Notes: generated from the sequence alone by a model not told the origin. A stretch of 6,761 nucleotides of DNA from Chloroflexota bacterium (GCA_019247135.1 JAFAPL010000285.1:1-6761), one strand, 5' to 3'. Counted from the stretch's first letter, positions 1 to 5,093 are shown. Numbers and translations: made by a program.

Positions 1-217
1 CCAGCTTGGCCGACAGGACCTGGACGAACGTGCCGATGAGGTTGCTGGCCAGGACGACCCACAGCAGCAGGTAGCCGAAACGCGCGCCGCTCTGAATGTT
101 GGTGGCGAAGTTGCCCGGGTCGATGTAGGCGATCGACGCGACGAAGCCCGGTCCGAGGAACGGCAGGATGCCTGGAGCCTTCTCACGCGCCGAAGCCAAT
201 CGCGAATGAGCGGTCAC
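1..217 (-). CDS. mntH: NRAMP family Mn2+/Fe2+ transporter, N-terminal part (truncated by window edge)
   Basis: Proton-coupled divalent metal importer of the inner membrane, probably for Mn2+ or Fe2+. Only the first 72 residues are inside the window; the gene continues past position 1. The translation contains [19 protein letters not shown] at about residues 22-40, the hallmark NRAMP first transmembrane helix. Its DPGN motif (D33, N36) supplies metal ligands in this family. A second hydrophobic segment (about 48-66) and the LSAKL motif follow, as in bacterial MntH. The GTG at 215-217 is the best start: an in-frame TAG lies 21 nt upstream, no ATG is available, and only a TTG start lies between it and the conserved helix. 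The Shine-Dalgarno sequence is poor. The gene is divergent from the tRNA at 322. The symbol is by family resemblance; metal specificity cannot be read from this fragment. Confidence 0.9.
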   Translation of the reverse strand, partial: MTAHSRLASAREKAPGILPFLGPGFVASIAYIDPGNFATNIQSGARFGYLLLWVVLASNLIGTFVQVLSAKL

Positions 218-321
218 CCGGCGCGAGCCATCCTGTGGCTCAGGCTACACGGCTATCCGCGGCCAACCTGGGGCCTGCTTCCAGTACACTTACCTGCTGC
301 GGCGCCAGGATCGCGCCACCA
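218..321. promoter_or_regulatory. Divergent intergenic region between mntH-like gene and tRNA-Ala
   Basis: This spacer should carry the promoters for the leftward transporter gene and the rightward tRNA. On the plus strand TACACT at 285-290 could be a -10 element for the tRNA, about 30 nt before its first base, but no convincing -35 hexamer sits upstream. A short imperfect dyad, TGTGGCT-CA-GGCTACA (234-249), lies 17 nt upstream of the transporter start and could be an operator. These assignments are tentative; only the divergent layout is certain. Confidence 0.35.
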
Positions 322-394
322 GGGGCTGTAGCTCAGCTGGGAGAGCATCTGCCTGGCAGGCAGAGGGTCAGCGGTTCGAGTCCGCTCAGCTCCA
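322..394 (+). tRNA. tRNA-Ala (anticodon GGC)
   Basis: A full cloverleaf can be folded. The acceptor GGGGCTG (322-328) pairs with CAGCTCC (387-393). The D arm is GCTC/GAGC (331-334/343-346). The anticodon stem TCTGC/GCAGA (348-352/360-364) has loop CTGGCAG, with anticodon GGC at 355-357. The T arm AGCGG/CCGCT encloses TTCGAGT. The G3-U70 wobble in the acceptor stem is the alanine identity element and confirms the anticodon reading. The discriminator base is A394. The following bases are CCT, so the CCA tail is not fully encoded and must be added after transcription. Confidence 0.97.
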
Positions 395-480
395 CCTAAT
401 CAATAGGGCGGCTCGATGCGAAACGGCGGCTCGCAGCCGTCATACCTGCTCAGTATGTCTCTCGCGCGGGTACAGGCTGC

Positions 481-518
481 GATGAACGCGTCTGTGCCAG
501 TTGCCAGACGCGTTCATC
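481..518. terminator. Perfect 14-bp stem-loop between tRNA-Ala and the Bax1-I gene
   Basis: GATGAACGCGTCTG (481-494) is repeated as its exact reverse complement at 505-518, with a 10-nt loop. It lies between two transcription units that converge on it: the tRNA on the plus strand and the Bax1-I gene on the minus strand. This suggests a bidirectional transcription terminator or an mRNA 3'-end stabiliser. Neither strand shows a run of T after the stem, so it is not a classical intrinsic terminator. A second, shorter stem (GCGAGCG 536-542 with CGCTCGC 552-558) spans the stop codon of the neighbouring gene. The hairpin is seen directly; its role is inferred. Confidence 0.6.
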
Positions 519-547
519 CAATTGCCCGCAATGTCGCGAGCGAGTTC

Positions 548-1267
548 TCAGCGCTCGCTTCGACCGAAGATGCGGACCAGGAAAATGAACAGGTTCAGGA
601 AGTTGAGGTAGAGCGTGAGCGCGCCCAAAATGCCCAGGCGTGTGGTGACGCCCTCGCCAGCGGCCGCAATGTTCGGATCAGACGCCCAGCGCACGATCTT
701 CTGCGTGTCCGAGGCGGTCAGCGCGGTGAAGACGATCACCCCCAGCGCGCTGATGACCAGGTCGAACTCTGCGCTTTGCACGAAGAGGTTCACGAACATC
801 GCGATGATCAGCCCGATCAGCGCCATGAACAGGTAAGTGCCAATGCGCGTAAGGTCCAGCGACGTGGTCGTGGCGACGACCGTCATCGCGGCGAACAGGA
901 CGGCCGTCGTCACGAACGCGGGTACCAGCGTCCCGAAACCGTAGTGCAGAACGAGCAGCGACAGGCTGAAGCCGTTGAGGGCCGCGTAGGCCAGGAATAG
1001 GGCGATGGCGGCGCCCACGGGCAGCCGGAAGATGGCCCCGCCCAATGAACCGACCAGCAGCAGCTGGAGGAAGAAGATTCCCCACACCAACATCGGTGTC
1101 GAGGTCATCAGCGCAAGGAGGGTCCGCGAGCTGACCGTCGCGTAGGCGACGACCGCAGTCAGCACCAGCCCGAGCGTCATCCACAGGTAGACATTGCGCA
1201 GGATGGGGCGAACCTCGACCAATGGGCGGGCCGCGGTCGTGAGGCTGGGTGCGTACGCCTCGTTCAT
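548..1267 (-). CDS. Bax inhibitor-1 / YccA (TMBIM) family membrane protein
   Basis: A 239-residue multi-spanning inner-membrane protein of the Bax inhibitor-1 family (Bax1-I; bacterial YetJ/YccA/YbhL group). Characterised members act as pH-sensitive Ca2+ leak channels (YetJ) or modulators of the FtsH protease (YccA). About seven hydrophobic helices can be seen (roughly 27-44, 56-77, 84-105, 113-135, 143-164, 168-185, 209-233). Family signatures are GVIVFTALTASDTQKI at 176-191 and the C-terminal LYLNFLNLFIFLVRIFG at 219-235. The first conserved acid is present (D187). The second, usually Asp in LYLDFINLF, is Asn222 here, coded AAC at 602-604. The ATG start lacks a clear Shine-Dalgarno sequence and lies 8 nt from a 15-bp dyad that includes a possible -10 box. 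The gene is separated by 178 nt from the next minus-strand gene upstream, so it probably has its own promoter. The family call is firm; the cellular role is not. Confidence 0.93.
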   Translation of the reverse strand: MNEAYAPSLTTAARPLVEVRPILRNVYLWMTLGLVLTAVVAYATVSSRTLLALMTSTPMLVWGIFFLQLLLVGSLGGAIFRLPVGAAIALFLAYAALNGFSLSLLVLHYGFGTLVPAFVTTAVLFAAMTVVATTTSLDLTRIGTYLFMALIGLIIAMFVNLFVQSAEFDLVISALGVIVFTALTASDTQKIVRWASDPNIAAAGEGVTTRLGILGALTLYLNFLNLFIFLVRIFGRSER

Positions 1268-1445
1268 GAAGGTGGTGCGTATGATACGCAGCCTCCGCTC
1301 CTCGAGCCTGCGCGTTCGACGCTCACATTCCGTTCGCGCATCCGCCCGTCGGCTTCTTCGTCACCCAGCGCTGGCTTTGCTGGTCGTTCCGGGTTTCGAG
1401 TGTTGGGTGCATGCCCGGGGGCGTGGCTGGCGTCGGACGCGACCT
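1268..1445. other. Intergenic region between SHOCT gene and Bax1-I gene
   Basis: A 178-bp non-coding gap on the minus strand between the end of the five-gene operon and the Bax1-I gene. Apart from the palindrome at 1276-1290 next to the Bax1-I start, only a 10-bp palindrome, CCAGCGCTGG at 1365-1374, stands out. Short open frames crossing the gap on both strands show no ribosome binding site or recognisable protein pattern. A terminator for the operon would be expected here, but no stem followed by T residues is visible. Confidence 0.5.
1276..1290 (-). promoter_or_regulatory. 15-bp palindrome with embedded -10-like box upstream of the Bax1-I gene
   Basis: On the minus strand this reads TGCGTATCATACGCA, a perfect 7-bp dyad around one central base, 8 nt before the ATG. 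Its centre holds TATCAT, one mismatch from the TATAAT -10 consensus. Transcription from it would start only a few bases before the ATG, giving a leaderless or nearly leaderless mRNA, which fits the absent ribosome binding site. No good -35 hexamer is seen. It could be an operator overlapping the promoter. The dyad is certain; the function is inferred. Confidence 0.4.
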
Positions 1446-1697
1446 TCAACCGCCGCTCAGGACGCGGGCTTTTTGTGCCTCGAACTCGGCTTCGGTCAGC
1501 ACGCCGGCCGCCCGTAGCTCCCCGAGCTGGCTGAGCCGGGCGAGCGTATCGTCGACGGCCGCGGGCGCGCTCGGCGCTCCGGCCGGAGTCGGCATGGCTG
1601 CCTGTTGCTCACCTTGCCGACTTTGGATGCGGTCGTGCACGACGTGTGCGGTCTTGACGGCCACCGCCGTCTTCAGCGCGGTCTTGATCAGGCCCAT
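1446..1697 (-). CDS. Short SHOCT-domain protein
   Basis: An 83-residue protein with a short hydrophobic/basic N-terminus (GLIKTALKTAVAVKTAHVV, residues 2-20), a Gln/Pro/Ala-rich linker (about 24-48) and a C-terminal SHOCT motif at about 50-81 (LARLSQLGELRAAGVLTEAE, then FEAQKARVL). SHOCT is a short C-terminal oligomerisation-type helix pair whose biochemical role is generally unknown. The ATG at 1695-1697 is chosen because GAGGGAG (1700-1706) is a good Shine-Dalgarno sequence. The same frame stays open upstream to 1868, but that stretch lies antiparallel in frame over the DUF6325 gene and looks non-coding. It is the last gene of the operon: the preceding stop codon overlaps its ribosome binding site and the gap is 7 nt, so translation is probably coupled. 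Confidence 0.85.
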   Translation of the reverse strand: MGLIKTALKTAVAVKTAHVVHDRIQSRQGEQQAAMPTPAGAPSAPAAVDDTLARLSQLGELRAAGVLTEAEFEAQKARVLSGG

Positions 1698-1704
1698 AGC
1701 TCCC

Positions 1705-2145
1705 TCATCTCGCCCGTTGTTCGGGAACATCCAGGACGGCGAGCAGATCCTCTGCGTCGATCCGCCCATGACCAACAATGTGGGCCGTGCTCCGCTCGAT
1801 GACGGCCAGCAGCGGGACTGCCCACACGTTTTCGTACACCAGGATGCCTGCCAGGCTGCCCGGCGCAATGTTGGCTGCGATCAGGTCGAAGTCCGACTGG
1901 TCCAGCACGTCCGACTCGGCGCCTTGCCACAACGTGATGTCCACGTCCGCGGTGTGCTCGACATCGCGCAGCTCGACCTTGCGCACGCCACCGTCGCCGG
2001 ATTTCGCGACGAACTCCAGGTCCAACACGCGGACAATGCCCCGCCGCACAAGGTCCGTGACCACTCGGAAGCTTTCACCCGTCACGCGCCCGTTGGGAAA
2101 CTCCACGGCCAGGTAGTCGATCGGTCCGAGAATGTCGTCGTCCAT
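1705..2145 (-). CDS. DUF6325 family protein (compact form)
   Basis: A 146-residue, mostly soluble-looking protein that resembles the DUF6325 family, of unknown function. Recognisable blocks are LGPIDYLAVEFP (6-17), RGIVRVLDLEFVAK (35-48), and a C-terminal part with ILVYENVWAVPLLAVIE (101-117) and GRIDAEDLLAVL (127-138). The ATG at 2145 is preferred over the GTG at 2154 because AGGAGG (2154-2159 on the opposite strand) lies 8 nt before the ATG, whereas the GTG would overlap it. The protein is clearly related to the first gene of the same operon (3424-4044): the stretch from E-x-x-W-A to LL aligns with no gap in both. The difference is that this one lacks the glycine-rich insert. It may be an envelope or stress-associated factor by context only. 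Confidence 0.85.
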   Translation of the reverse strand: MDDDILGPIDYLAVEFPNGRVTGESFRVVTDLVRRGIVRVLDLEFVAKSGDGGVRKVELRDVEHTADVDITLWQGAESDVLDQSDFDLIAANIAPGSLAGILVYENVWAVPLLAVIERSTAHIVGHGRIDAEDLLAVLDVPEQRAR

Positions 2146-2168
2146 GATCTGCACCTCCTAGGTGGCTC

Positions 2169-2954
2169 TCACGAGGGCCGATAGATGCTGGTGGGCTGAC
2201 CGCGCGGGTCCACCAGCACGAGCGGCGCGCCCCGTTGCACGGCGGCTAGCGCAGGTGCGGGCGGCGCGCCAACGTATACGTCGCCGGCGCCGCTCGTCCC
2301 CTGCGACAGGTGCACCGTCAGGGCCTGGCCAGCCTCGACCAGCAGGTCGGTGCCCCCTGGCAACACGACCAGGAACGGGCCCAAGGCCAGCGTCCAACCG
2401 CCGATGTCGACGGCTGAGGAGCCATCGTTCCGGATGGTGACGGTTGGATCACCCTGGCTGAGGCTGGCCTGGCTGATCTGCACTCGGGATGCAGCGACCG
2501 AGGTCGCGACTACGGGCTGAACCGTGCCGGCCGCCTGGGTCACCAGTGCGGCCACGGTCGGCGGCAGGCTCGCCGCGGCGCCCGCGGCTGCGGCTTGGGC
2601 CGTGGCAATCGCTGGCGTGGCGGCGACGTGGGCCGTGGCCGCCACCGATGTCGCCACCCCCTGACCTGTGTCGGCCAGCGGCGTACCGGCCGCGCGCGCC
2701 GTCGCCGCGGCCTGGACGGTAACGGCGACGGGTGTCGCCGCCGCCTGAGCGGTCGCCACGGCCGGTGTCGCGACGCTCTGCACCGCACCCGACGCCTGGG
2801 TGCGCACGGCAGACACGCTCGTGGCCGCTGCCTGAACGGTCGGAACGACCTGTGATGGAGCCGGCGCGCTACAGGCGACCATGACCAGACCGATCGCCGC
2901 GCCCACGAGACCGGCTGGCCGCCAGGCCCCCGACGAGACGACGAAGTGCTTCAC
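2169..2954 (-). CDS. Lipoprotein with 11-residue Ala/Thr/Gln repeats and a lamin-tail-like domain
   Basis: A 261-residue predicted secreted lipoprotein. The signal sequence (about 1-27) ends in VMVAC with Cys28 as the lipidation site; Met at -3 is slightly unusual. Residues about 41-130 are a low-complexity Ala/Thr/Val/Gln spacer with an 11-residue period: QSVATPAVATA at 59-69, QAAATPVAVTV at 70-80, QGVATSVAATA at 98-108, HVAATPAIATA at 109-119. Residues about 157-258 form a beta-rich module beginning VQISQASLSQGDPTVTIRN, then VDIGGWTLAL. This pattern resembles lamin-tail (LTD) Ig-like domains common in extracellular bacterial proteins. The start is a GTG with only a weak Shine-Dalgarno sequence (ACGGGG), 13 nt after the preceding stop, so it probably relies on translational coupling. 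It is likely anchored outside the membrane, with the repeat acting as a stalk. There is no enzymatic motif. Confidence 0.82.
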   Translation of the reverse strand: MKHFVVSSGAWRPAGLVGAAIGLVMVACSAPAPSQVVPTVQAAATSVSAVRTQASGAVQSVATPAVATAQAAATPVAVTVQAAATARAAGTPLADTGQGVATSVAATAHVAATPAIATAQAAAAGAAASLPPTVAALVTQAAGTVQPVVATSVAASRVQISQASLSQGDPTVTIRNDGSSAVDIGGWTLALGPFLVVLPGGTDLLVEAGQALTVHLSQGTSGAGDVYVGAPPAPALAAVQRGAPLVLVDPRGQPTSIYRPS

Positions 2955-2967
2955 GGGACCCCGTGCC

Positions 2968-3402
2968 TCAGGCCGTCACGGCGCGAACTGGCTGTGACGC
3001 CTGGGCCGCGGGACCCAGGTAGCGCGCGTCGCCGAAGCCGAGGATCACCAGAAACAGCGGCTCCAGAATTATGAGGCCGATGGCAAAGCCAATCCCGCGC
3101 CCGTACGAATGCGCCATCTCGAGACCCCAACGCACCTGGACAAAGAGGTTCAGCAGCGGCACCAGGTACCCGAGCACCCACCAGCCCGAGCGTCCCGTGA
3201 TCTGGAGCAAGACGATCGCGTTCAAGATCGGGATGATGGACCACCAGCCGGGGCGACCAGCCTTCGTAAACACCTTCCAGGCGCCAATCACGAACACGAT
3301 GTAGACGACGACGCCGAAGATCAGGTTGACGATGAGTCCCCCGACCATTGCCGCCGCGCTGGTGGTACTGCTGCTCTGTTGCGCGAACATACGGTCAAGC
3401 AT
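2968..3402 (-). CDS. DUF5684-type small membrane protein
   Basis: A 144-residue membrane protein with about four hydrophobic stretches (19-41, 54-68, 73-89, 103-122). It carries the signatures of the DUF5684 group: WKVFTKAGRPGWWSIIPILN at 42-61, a second Gly/Trp turn (GRSGWWVLGYLVPLLN, 70-85), and LGFGDARYLG at 121-130 near the end. Function is unknown; the family often sits next to signal-peptidase or stress genes. The ATG at 3402 has AGGAGG 5 nt upstream (3408-3413 on the plus strand). It is second in the operon, 21 nt after the preceding gene and 13 nt before the lipoprotein gene. The C-terminal tail after residue 130 is short and polar. Confidence 0.85.
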   Translation of the reverse strand: MLDRMFAQQSSSTTSAAAMVGGLIVNLIFGVVVYIVFVIGAWKVFTKAGRPGWWSIIPILNAIVLLQITGRSGWWVLGYLVPLLNLFVQVRWGLEMAHSYGRGIGFAIGLIILEPLFLVILGFGDARYLGPAAQASQPVRAVTA

Positions 3403-3423
3403 GCGGTCCTCCTGGAACCTGGC

Positions 3424-4044
3424 TTAGTGCCCGGCGGGCTCCACTTCCTCCGCTTCGGCGGAATAGGCTTCGTCGGCGTAGGCGAGGTAGTTACCGATCA
3501 GCGCGCCGCGCGTCAGCAGGCTCTCGGCGCTGACCAGCCCAGACGCCAACACGACGCCGCCCGAATCACGAATTGCCTCCTTCAGGCCGATCGCCCAGCG
3601 GTGCTCGATGAGCGCGACGGCGACGGTTGTGTTGGCCGGGACGGCCTCGGCCACCTGCTTCAGCTCGTCGTCAGTGAGCCCGAAATCCATATTGGCGAAG
3701 GTGAGTGCGCCCGACTCGGCGCCCGCCAGGGCCGCGGCCTCGGCCCCAGATGCATCCGTCCCGTAGCCGATGGCGGCGCCCAGGCCGAGAAGCCCGCCTG
3801 CGAGCGCGCCGTAGCGGGCGGCCTGCTCGTCCGAGAGGTCGCTGACGCGCACTTTGGCGAAGTTGCCCTGGGCGTCCTTCGCGAGGACCAGCAGGTCCAG
3901 CAGCCGCAGCATGCTGCGATCGTGCAGCAGGCCATGGTGGGTCAGTTTTCGCACTTCCTGGGTGACGCGCCCTGTGAGTTCGCTCGACTCGAAGTCGAGC
4001 ACTAACAACTGAACCGGGCCGATACGCGTATCTGCTTTCGCCAT
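3424..4044 (-). CDS. DUF1269/DUF6325-like protein with glycine-rich insert, first gene of the operon
   Basis: A 206-residue protein. The N-terminal part (GPVQLLVLDF at 9-18; RLLDLLVLAKDAQGNFAKVR at 47-66) and C-terminal part (VALIEHRWAIGLKEAI at 143-158; SAESLL at 172-177) match the DUF6325 protein at 1705-2145. Between them, residues about 78-118 form a Gly/Ala-rich segment (ALAGGLLGLGAAIGYG at 80-95, then AGAESGAL), like the glycine-rich hydrophobic hairpin of DUF1269 proteins. The C-terminus is acidic (EAEEVEPAGH). The ATG at 4044 has a perfect AGGAGG (4051-4056) 6 nt upstream. The frame remains open much further upstream, but that part lies opposite the HdeD-like gene and is dismissed. 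It probably interacts with membranes or with its paralogue; the function is unknown. Confidence 0.83.
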   Translation of the reverse strand: MAKADTRIGPVQLLVLDFESSELTGRVTQEVRKLTHHGLLHDRSMLRLLDLLVLAKDAQGNFAKVRVSDLSDEQAARYGALAGGLLGLGAAIGYGTDASGAEAAALAGAESGALTFANMDFGLTDDELKQVAEAVPANTTVAVALIEHRWAIGLKEAIRDSGGVVLASGLVSAESLLTRGALIGNYLAYADEAYSAEAEEVEPAGH

Positions 4045-4329
4045 GACGATCCTCCTGTGCTCGCTGCCCGCAAGTTGTTCGTGGATGTGCTCAGCATCGC
4101 TGCGACACGGGCGCGTCGCGTGTGCCTGGCTGCGTGTCCCTCGCCGCCTGCCTGCGGCTTCTTGGCCGCAGGTAGACACAGGCGACGGGGCCCGCCCATC
4201 TCTAGACTGGTCACGACGGTAGAAAGGAAGCGAAGCAGTGGAACTGTGGCGGGGAGCCGTGTGGAAGCGATCGTCCAACTCCCGCTGATCAGAGTCGCGC
4301 GCGCGAACTGACAGAAAGGAGTATTCGAG
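4045..4329. promoter_or_regulatory. Divergent regulatory region with nested hairpin
   Basis: This 285-bp region separates the leftward operon from the rightward HdeD-like gene and should contain both promoters, but no sigma-70 pair is convincing on either strand. It contains a strong hairpin: CCTGCGGC (4151-4158) with GCCGCAGG (4165-4172), loop TTCTTG, extendable by three pairs. Alternatively it can sit inside an outer stem pairing 4139-4150 with 4179-4190. There is no T-run after it, so a terminator is unlikely; a structured leader or protein-binding site is possible. Just before the HdeD-like gene, a 16-codon open frame (GTG 4238 to TGA 4288) has its own AAAGGAA ribosome binding site and could be a leader peptide. 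Two near-identical AGAAAGGA sequences (4221-4228 and 4313-4320) precede the two starts. Confidence 0.45.
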
Positions 4330-4899
4330 GTGAAAGGTACGGGCCGGGAGACCGCCAACGCGCTGATGGCGCGTTGGCTCACGGTGCTCTGGGGGGTCGT
4401 TTCGGTTGTTGTCGGCTTGTTGCTTTTGAGCCGCCCGATCAGCACGGCGCTGTTTCTGGTGCAGGTCATGGCCGTGCTGTGGGTCGTCGGCGGCGTTATC
4501 GATCTCGTCTCGGCGTTGCTGGGTCGTGCCGGTCAGCATCGGGTCTGGCGCGTGGTGGCGGGGGTGGTGGCGATCATCGCGGGCCTGATCCTGCTCGCTA
4601 ACCCGTTCGTAGGCACGCTTCTGGTCGTGACTGTCCAGGTCTATCTGATTGCTCTCGCGGCCATCGTGAACGGAGTGATCAACATCGTCGGGAAGTTCCA
4701 GGGCCTGAGTGGCTGGGGGCGCGTGGTGCTGGGCATCCTGCAACTGGCGATCGGCGTCTTCTTCCTGTTCAATCCGGTCTCCGGCATGCTGGCGTTCGTG
4801 CCAGCCTTTGGCATTGTGCTGACGATCGGTGGTGTGGGCACGATTGCGGCCGCGCTCCTGCTACGCGACAGTCCACAGGGCGCGGCCCAGCCGGCCTGA
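4330..4899 (+). CDS. HdeD / DUF308 family six-helix membrane protein
   Basis: A 189-residue inner-membrane protein, close to the length of E. coli HdeD, which is linked to acid resistance at high cell density. It consists of three tandem two-helix DUF308 units. Each starts with a Gly-rich helix ending in a Pro turn: GVVSVVVGLLLLSRP (22-36), GVVAIIAGLILLANP (78-92) and GILQLAIGVFFLFNP (135-149). Each is followed by a second helix with a Gly/Asn-rich middle (VVGGVIDLV, IVNGVINIV, TIGGVGTIA). The GTG start at 4330 has AAGGAG (4316-4321) 8 nt upstream. It is divergent from the five-gene operon of small membrane and stress-type proteins, which supports a shared envelope-stress role. The stop codon is embedded in a hairpin. 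The family is sure; acid resistance as such is only inferred. Confidence 0.92.
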   Translation: MKGTGRETANALMARWLTVLWGVVSVVVGLLLLSRPISTALFLVQVMAVLWVVGGVIDLVSALLGRAGQHRVWRVVAGVVAIIAGLILLANPFVGTLLVVTVQVYLIALAAIVNGVINIVGKFQGLSGWGRVVLGILQLAIGVFFLFNPVSGMLAFVPAFGIVLTIGGVGTIAAALLLRDSPQGAAQPA

Positions 4900-4919
4900 C
4901 TGCCAGTGTACGGTCAGGC
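4894..4919 (+). terminator. Stem-loop over the stop codon of the HdeD-like gene
   Basis: GCCTGAC (4894-4900) pairs with GTCAGGC (4913-4919). A further U-G and G-C pair close an 8-nt loop. The TGA stop (4897-4899) lies in the left arm. The right arm can alternatively pair with GCCTG at 4928-4932. No T-tract follows, so it is a weak intrinsic terminator at best. It could instead partly insulate the ureohydrolase gene downstream from HdeD-like readthrough. The pairing is seen; the role is inferred. Confidence 0.4.
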
Positions 4920-4959
4920 GCCGCTCAGCCTGCCACACGCGGGGCATGGGCATGAGTTC

Positions 4960-5069
4960 GGCGAGACGCAGGGAACCGCAACTTCGGTCAGGCAAGAGCC
5001 GTAGTTAGACCAACGCAGCGCCGTTGGCGGGCGGCAAGGATGGACATGGACCGGGAGGAGGCGCCCCGG
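4960..5069 (+). promoter_or_regulatory. Structured leader of the ureohydrolase gene, possible guanidine-type riboswitch
   Basis: The 194 nt between the HdeD-like stop and the chosen start (5094) contain several ordered elements. They are CAGGGAACCGC (4969-4979); a hairpin with stem AACT-T-CGG / CCG-T-AGTT (4980-4987 / 4999-5006) and loop TCAGGCAAGAG; GGCGGGCGGCAA (5026-5037); and CCGGGAG (5051-5057). From memory, guanidine-I (ykkC) riboswitches show, in the same order, a GGG..CCG block, a GG-UC..GAGAG loop, GGCGGGA and CCCGGGAGA. The resemblance is partial, since the AAAAG before CCCGGGAGA is missing. CCGGG (5051-5055) can pair with CCCGG (5065-5069) 11 nt before the Shine-Dalgarno sequence, a plausible expression switch. 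The gene served matches guanidine hydrolases, which raises the odds. It could equally be an unrelated or degenerate leader. Confidence 0.33.
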
Positions 5070-5093
5070 AGATCACCTTGAGGAGGAATGTCC

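Noticed and set aside
416..1000. Plus-strand open frame of 194 codons
   Set aside because: It lies over the Bax1-I gene in the opposite direction, with Arg/Glu/Gln-rich composition typical of an antisense shadow in GC-rich DNA.
1698..1868. N-terminal extension of the SHOCT protein to 140 residues
   Set aside because: It overlaps the DUF6325 gene in another frame, and the internal ATG at 1697 has a clear GAGGGAG ribosome binding site.
2152..2154. GTG start for the DUF6325 protein
   Set aside because: It overlaps the AGGAGG ribosome binding site; the ATG 9 nt downstream is correctly spaced.
3109..4005. Plus-strand open frame of 298 codons
   Set aside because: It is antisense to two operon genes with good family matches and has a His/Arg/Asp-rich composition without domain features.
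4240..4260. ECF-sigma type -35 (GGAAC) before the HdeD-like gene
   Set aside because: No matching CGT -10 element at the usual 16-17 nt spacing; CGT occurs only at about 13 nt.
4045..4743. Upstream extension of the 3424-4044 frame to a 439-residue protein
   Set aside because: The extra part lies opposite the well-supported HdeD-like gene, is highly polar without family features, and the ATG at 4044 has a perfect ribosome binding site.
4960..5006. Guanidine-III riboswitch pseudoknot
   Set aside because: The loop resembles GGUCAGGACAAGA, but the second pseudoknot stem has no complementary partner upstream and the first stem would need two wobble pairs out of four.
4946..5008. Arg-rich 20-codon open frame in the ureohydrolase leader
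   Set aside because: The ribosome binding site is poor and it overlaps the stem-loop elements; GC-rich leaders yield such frames by chance.
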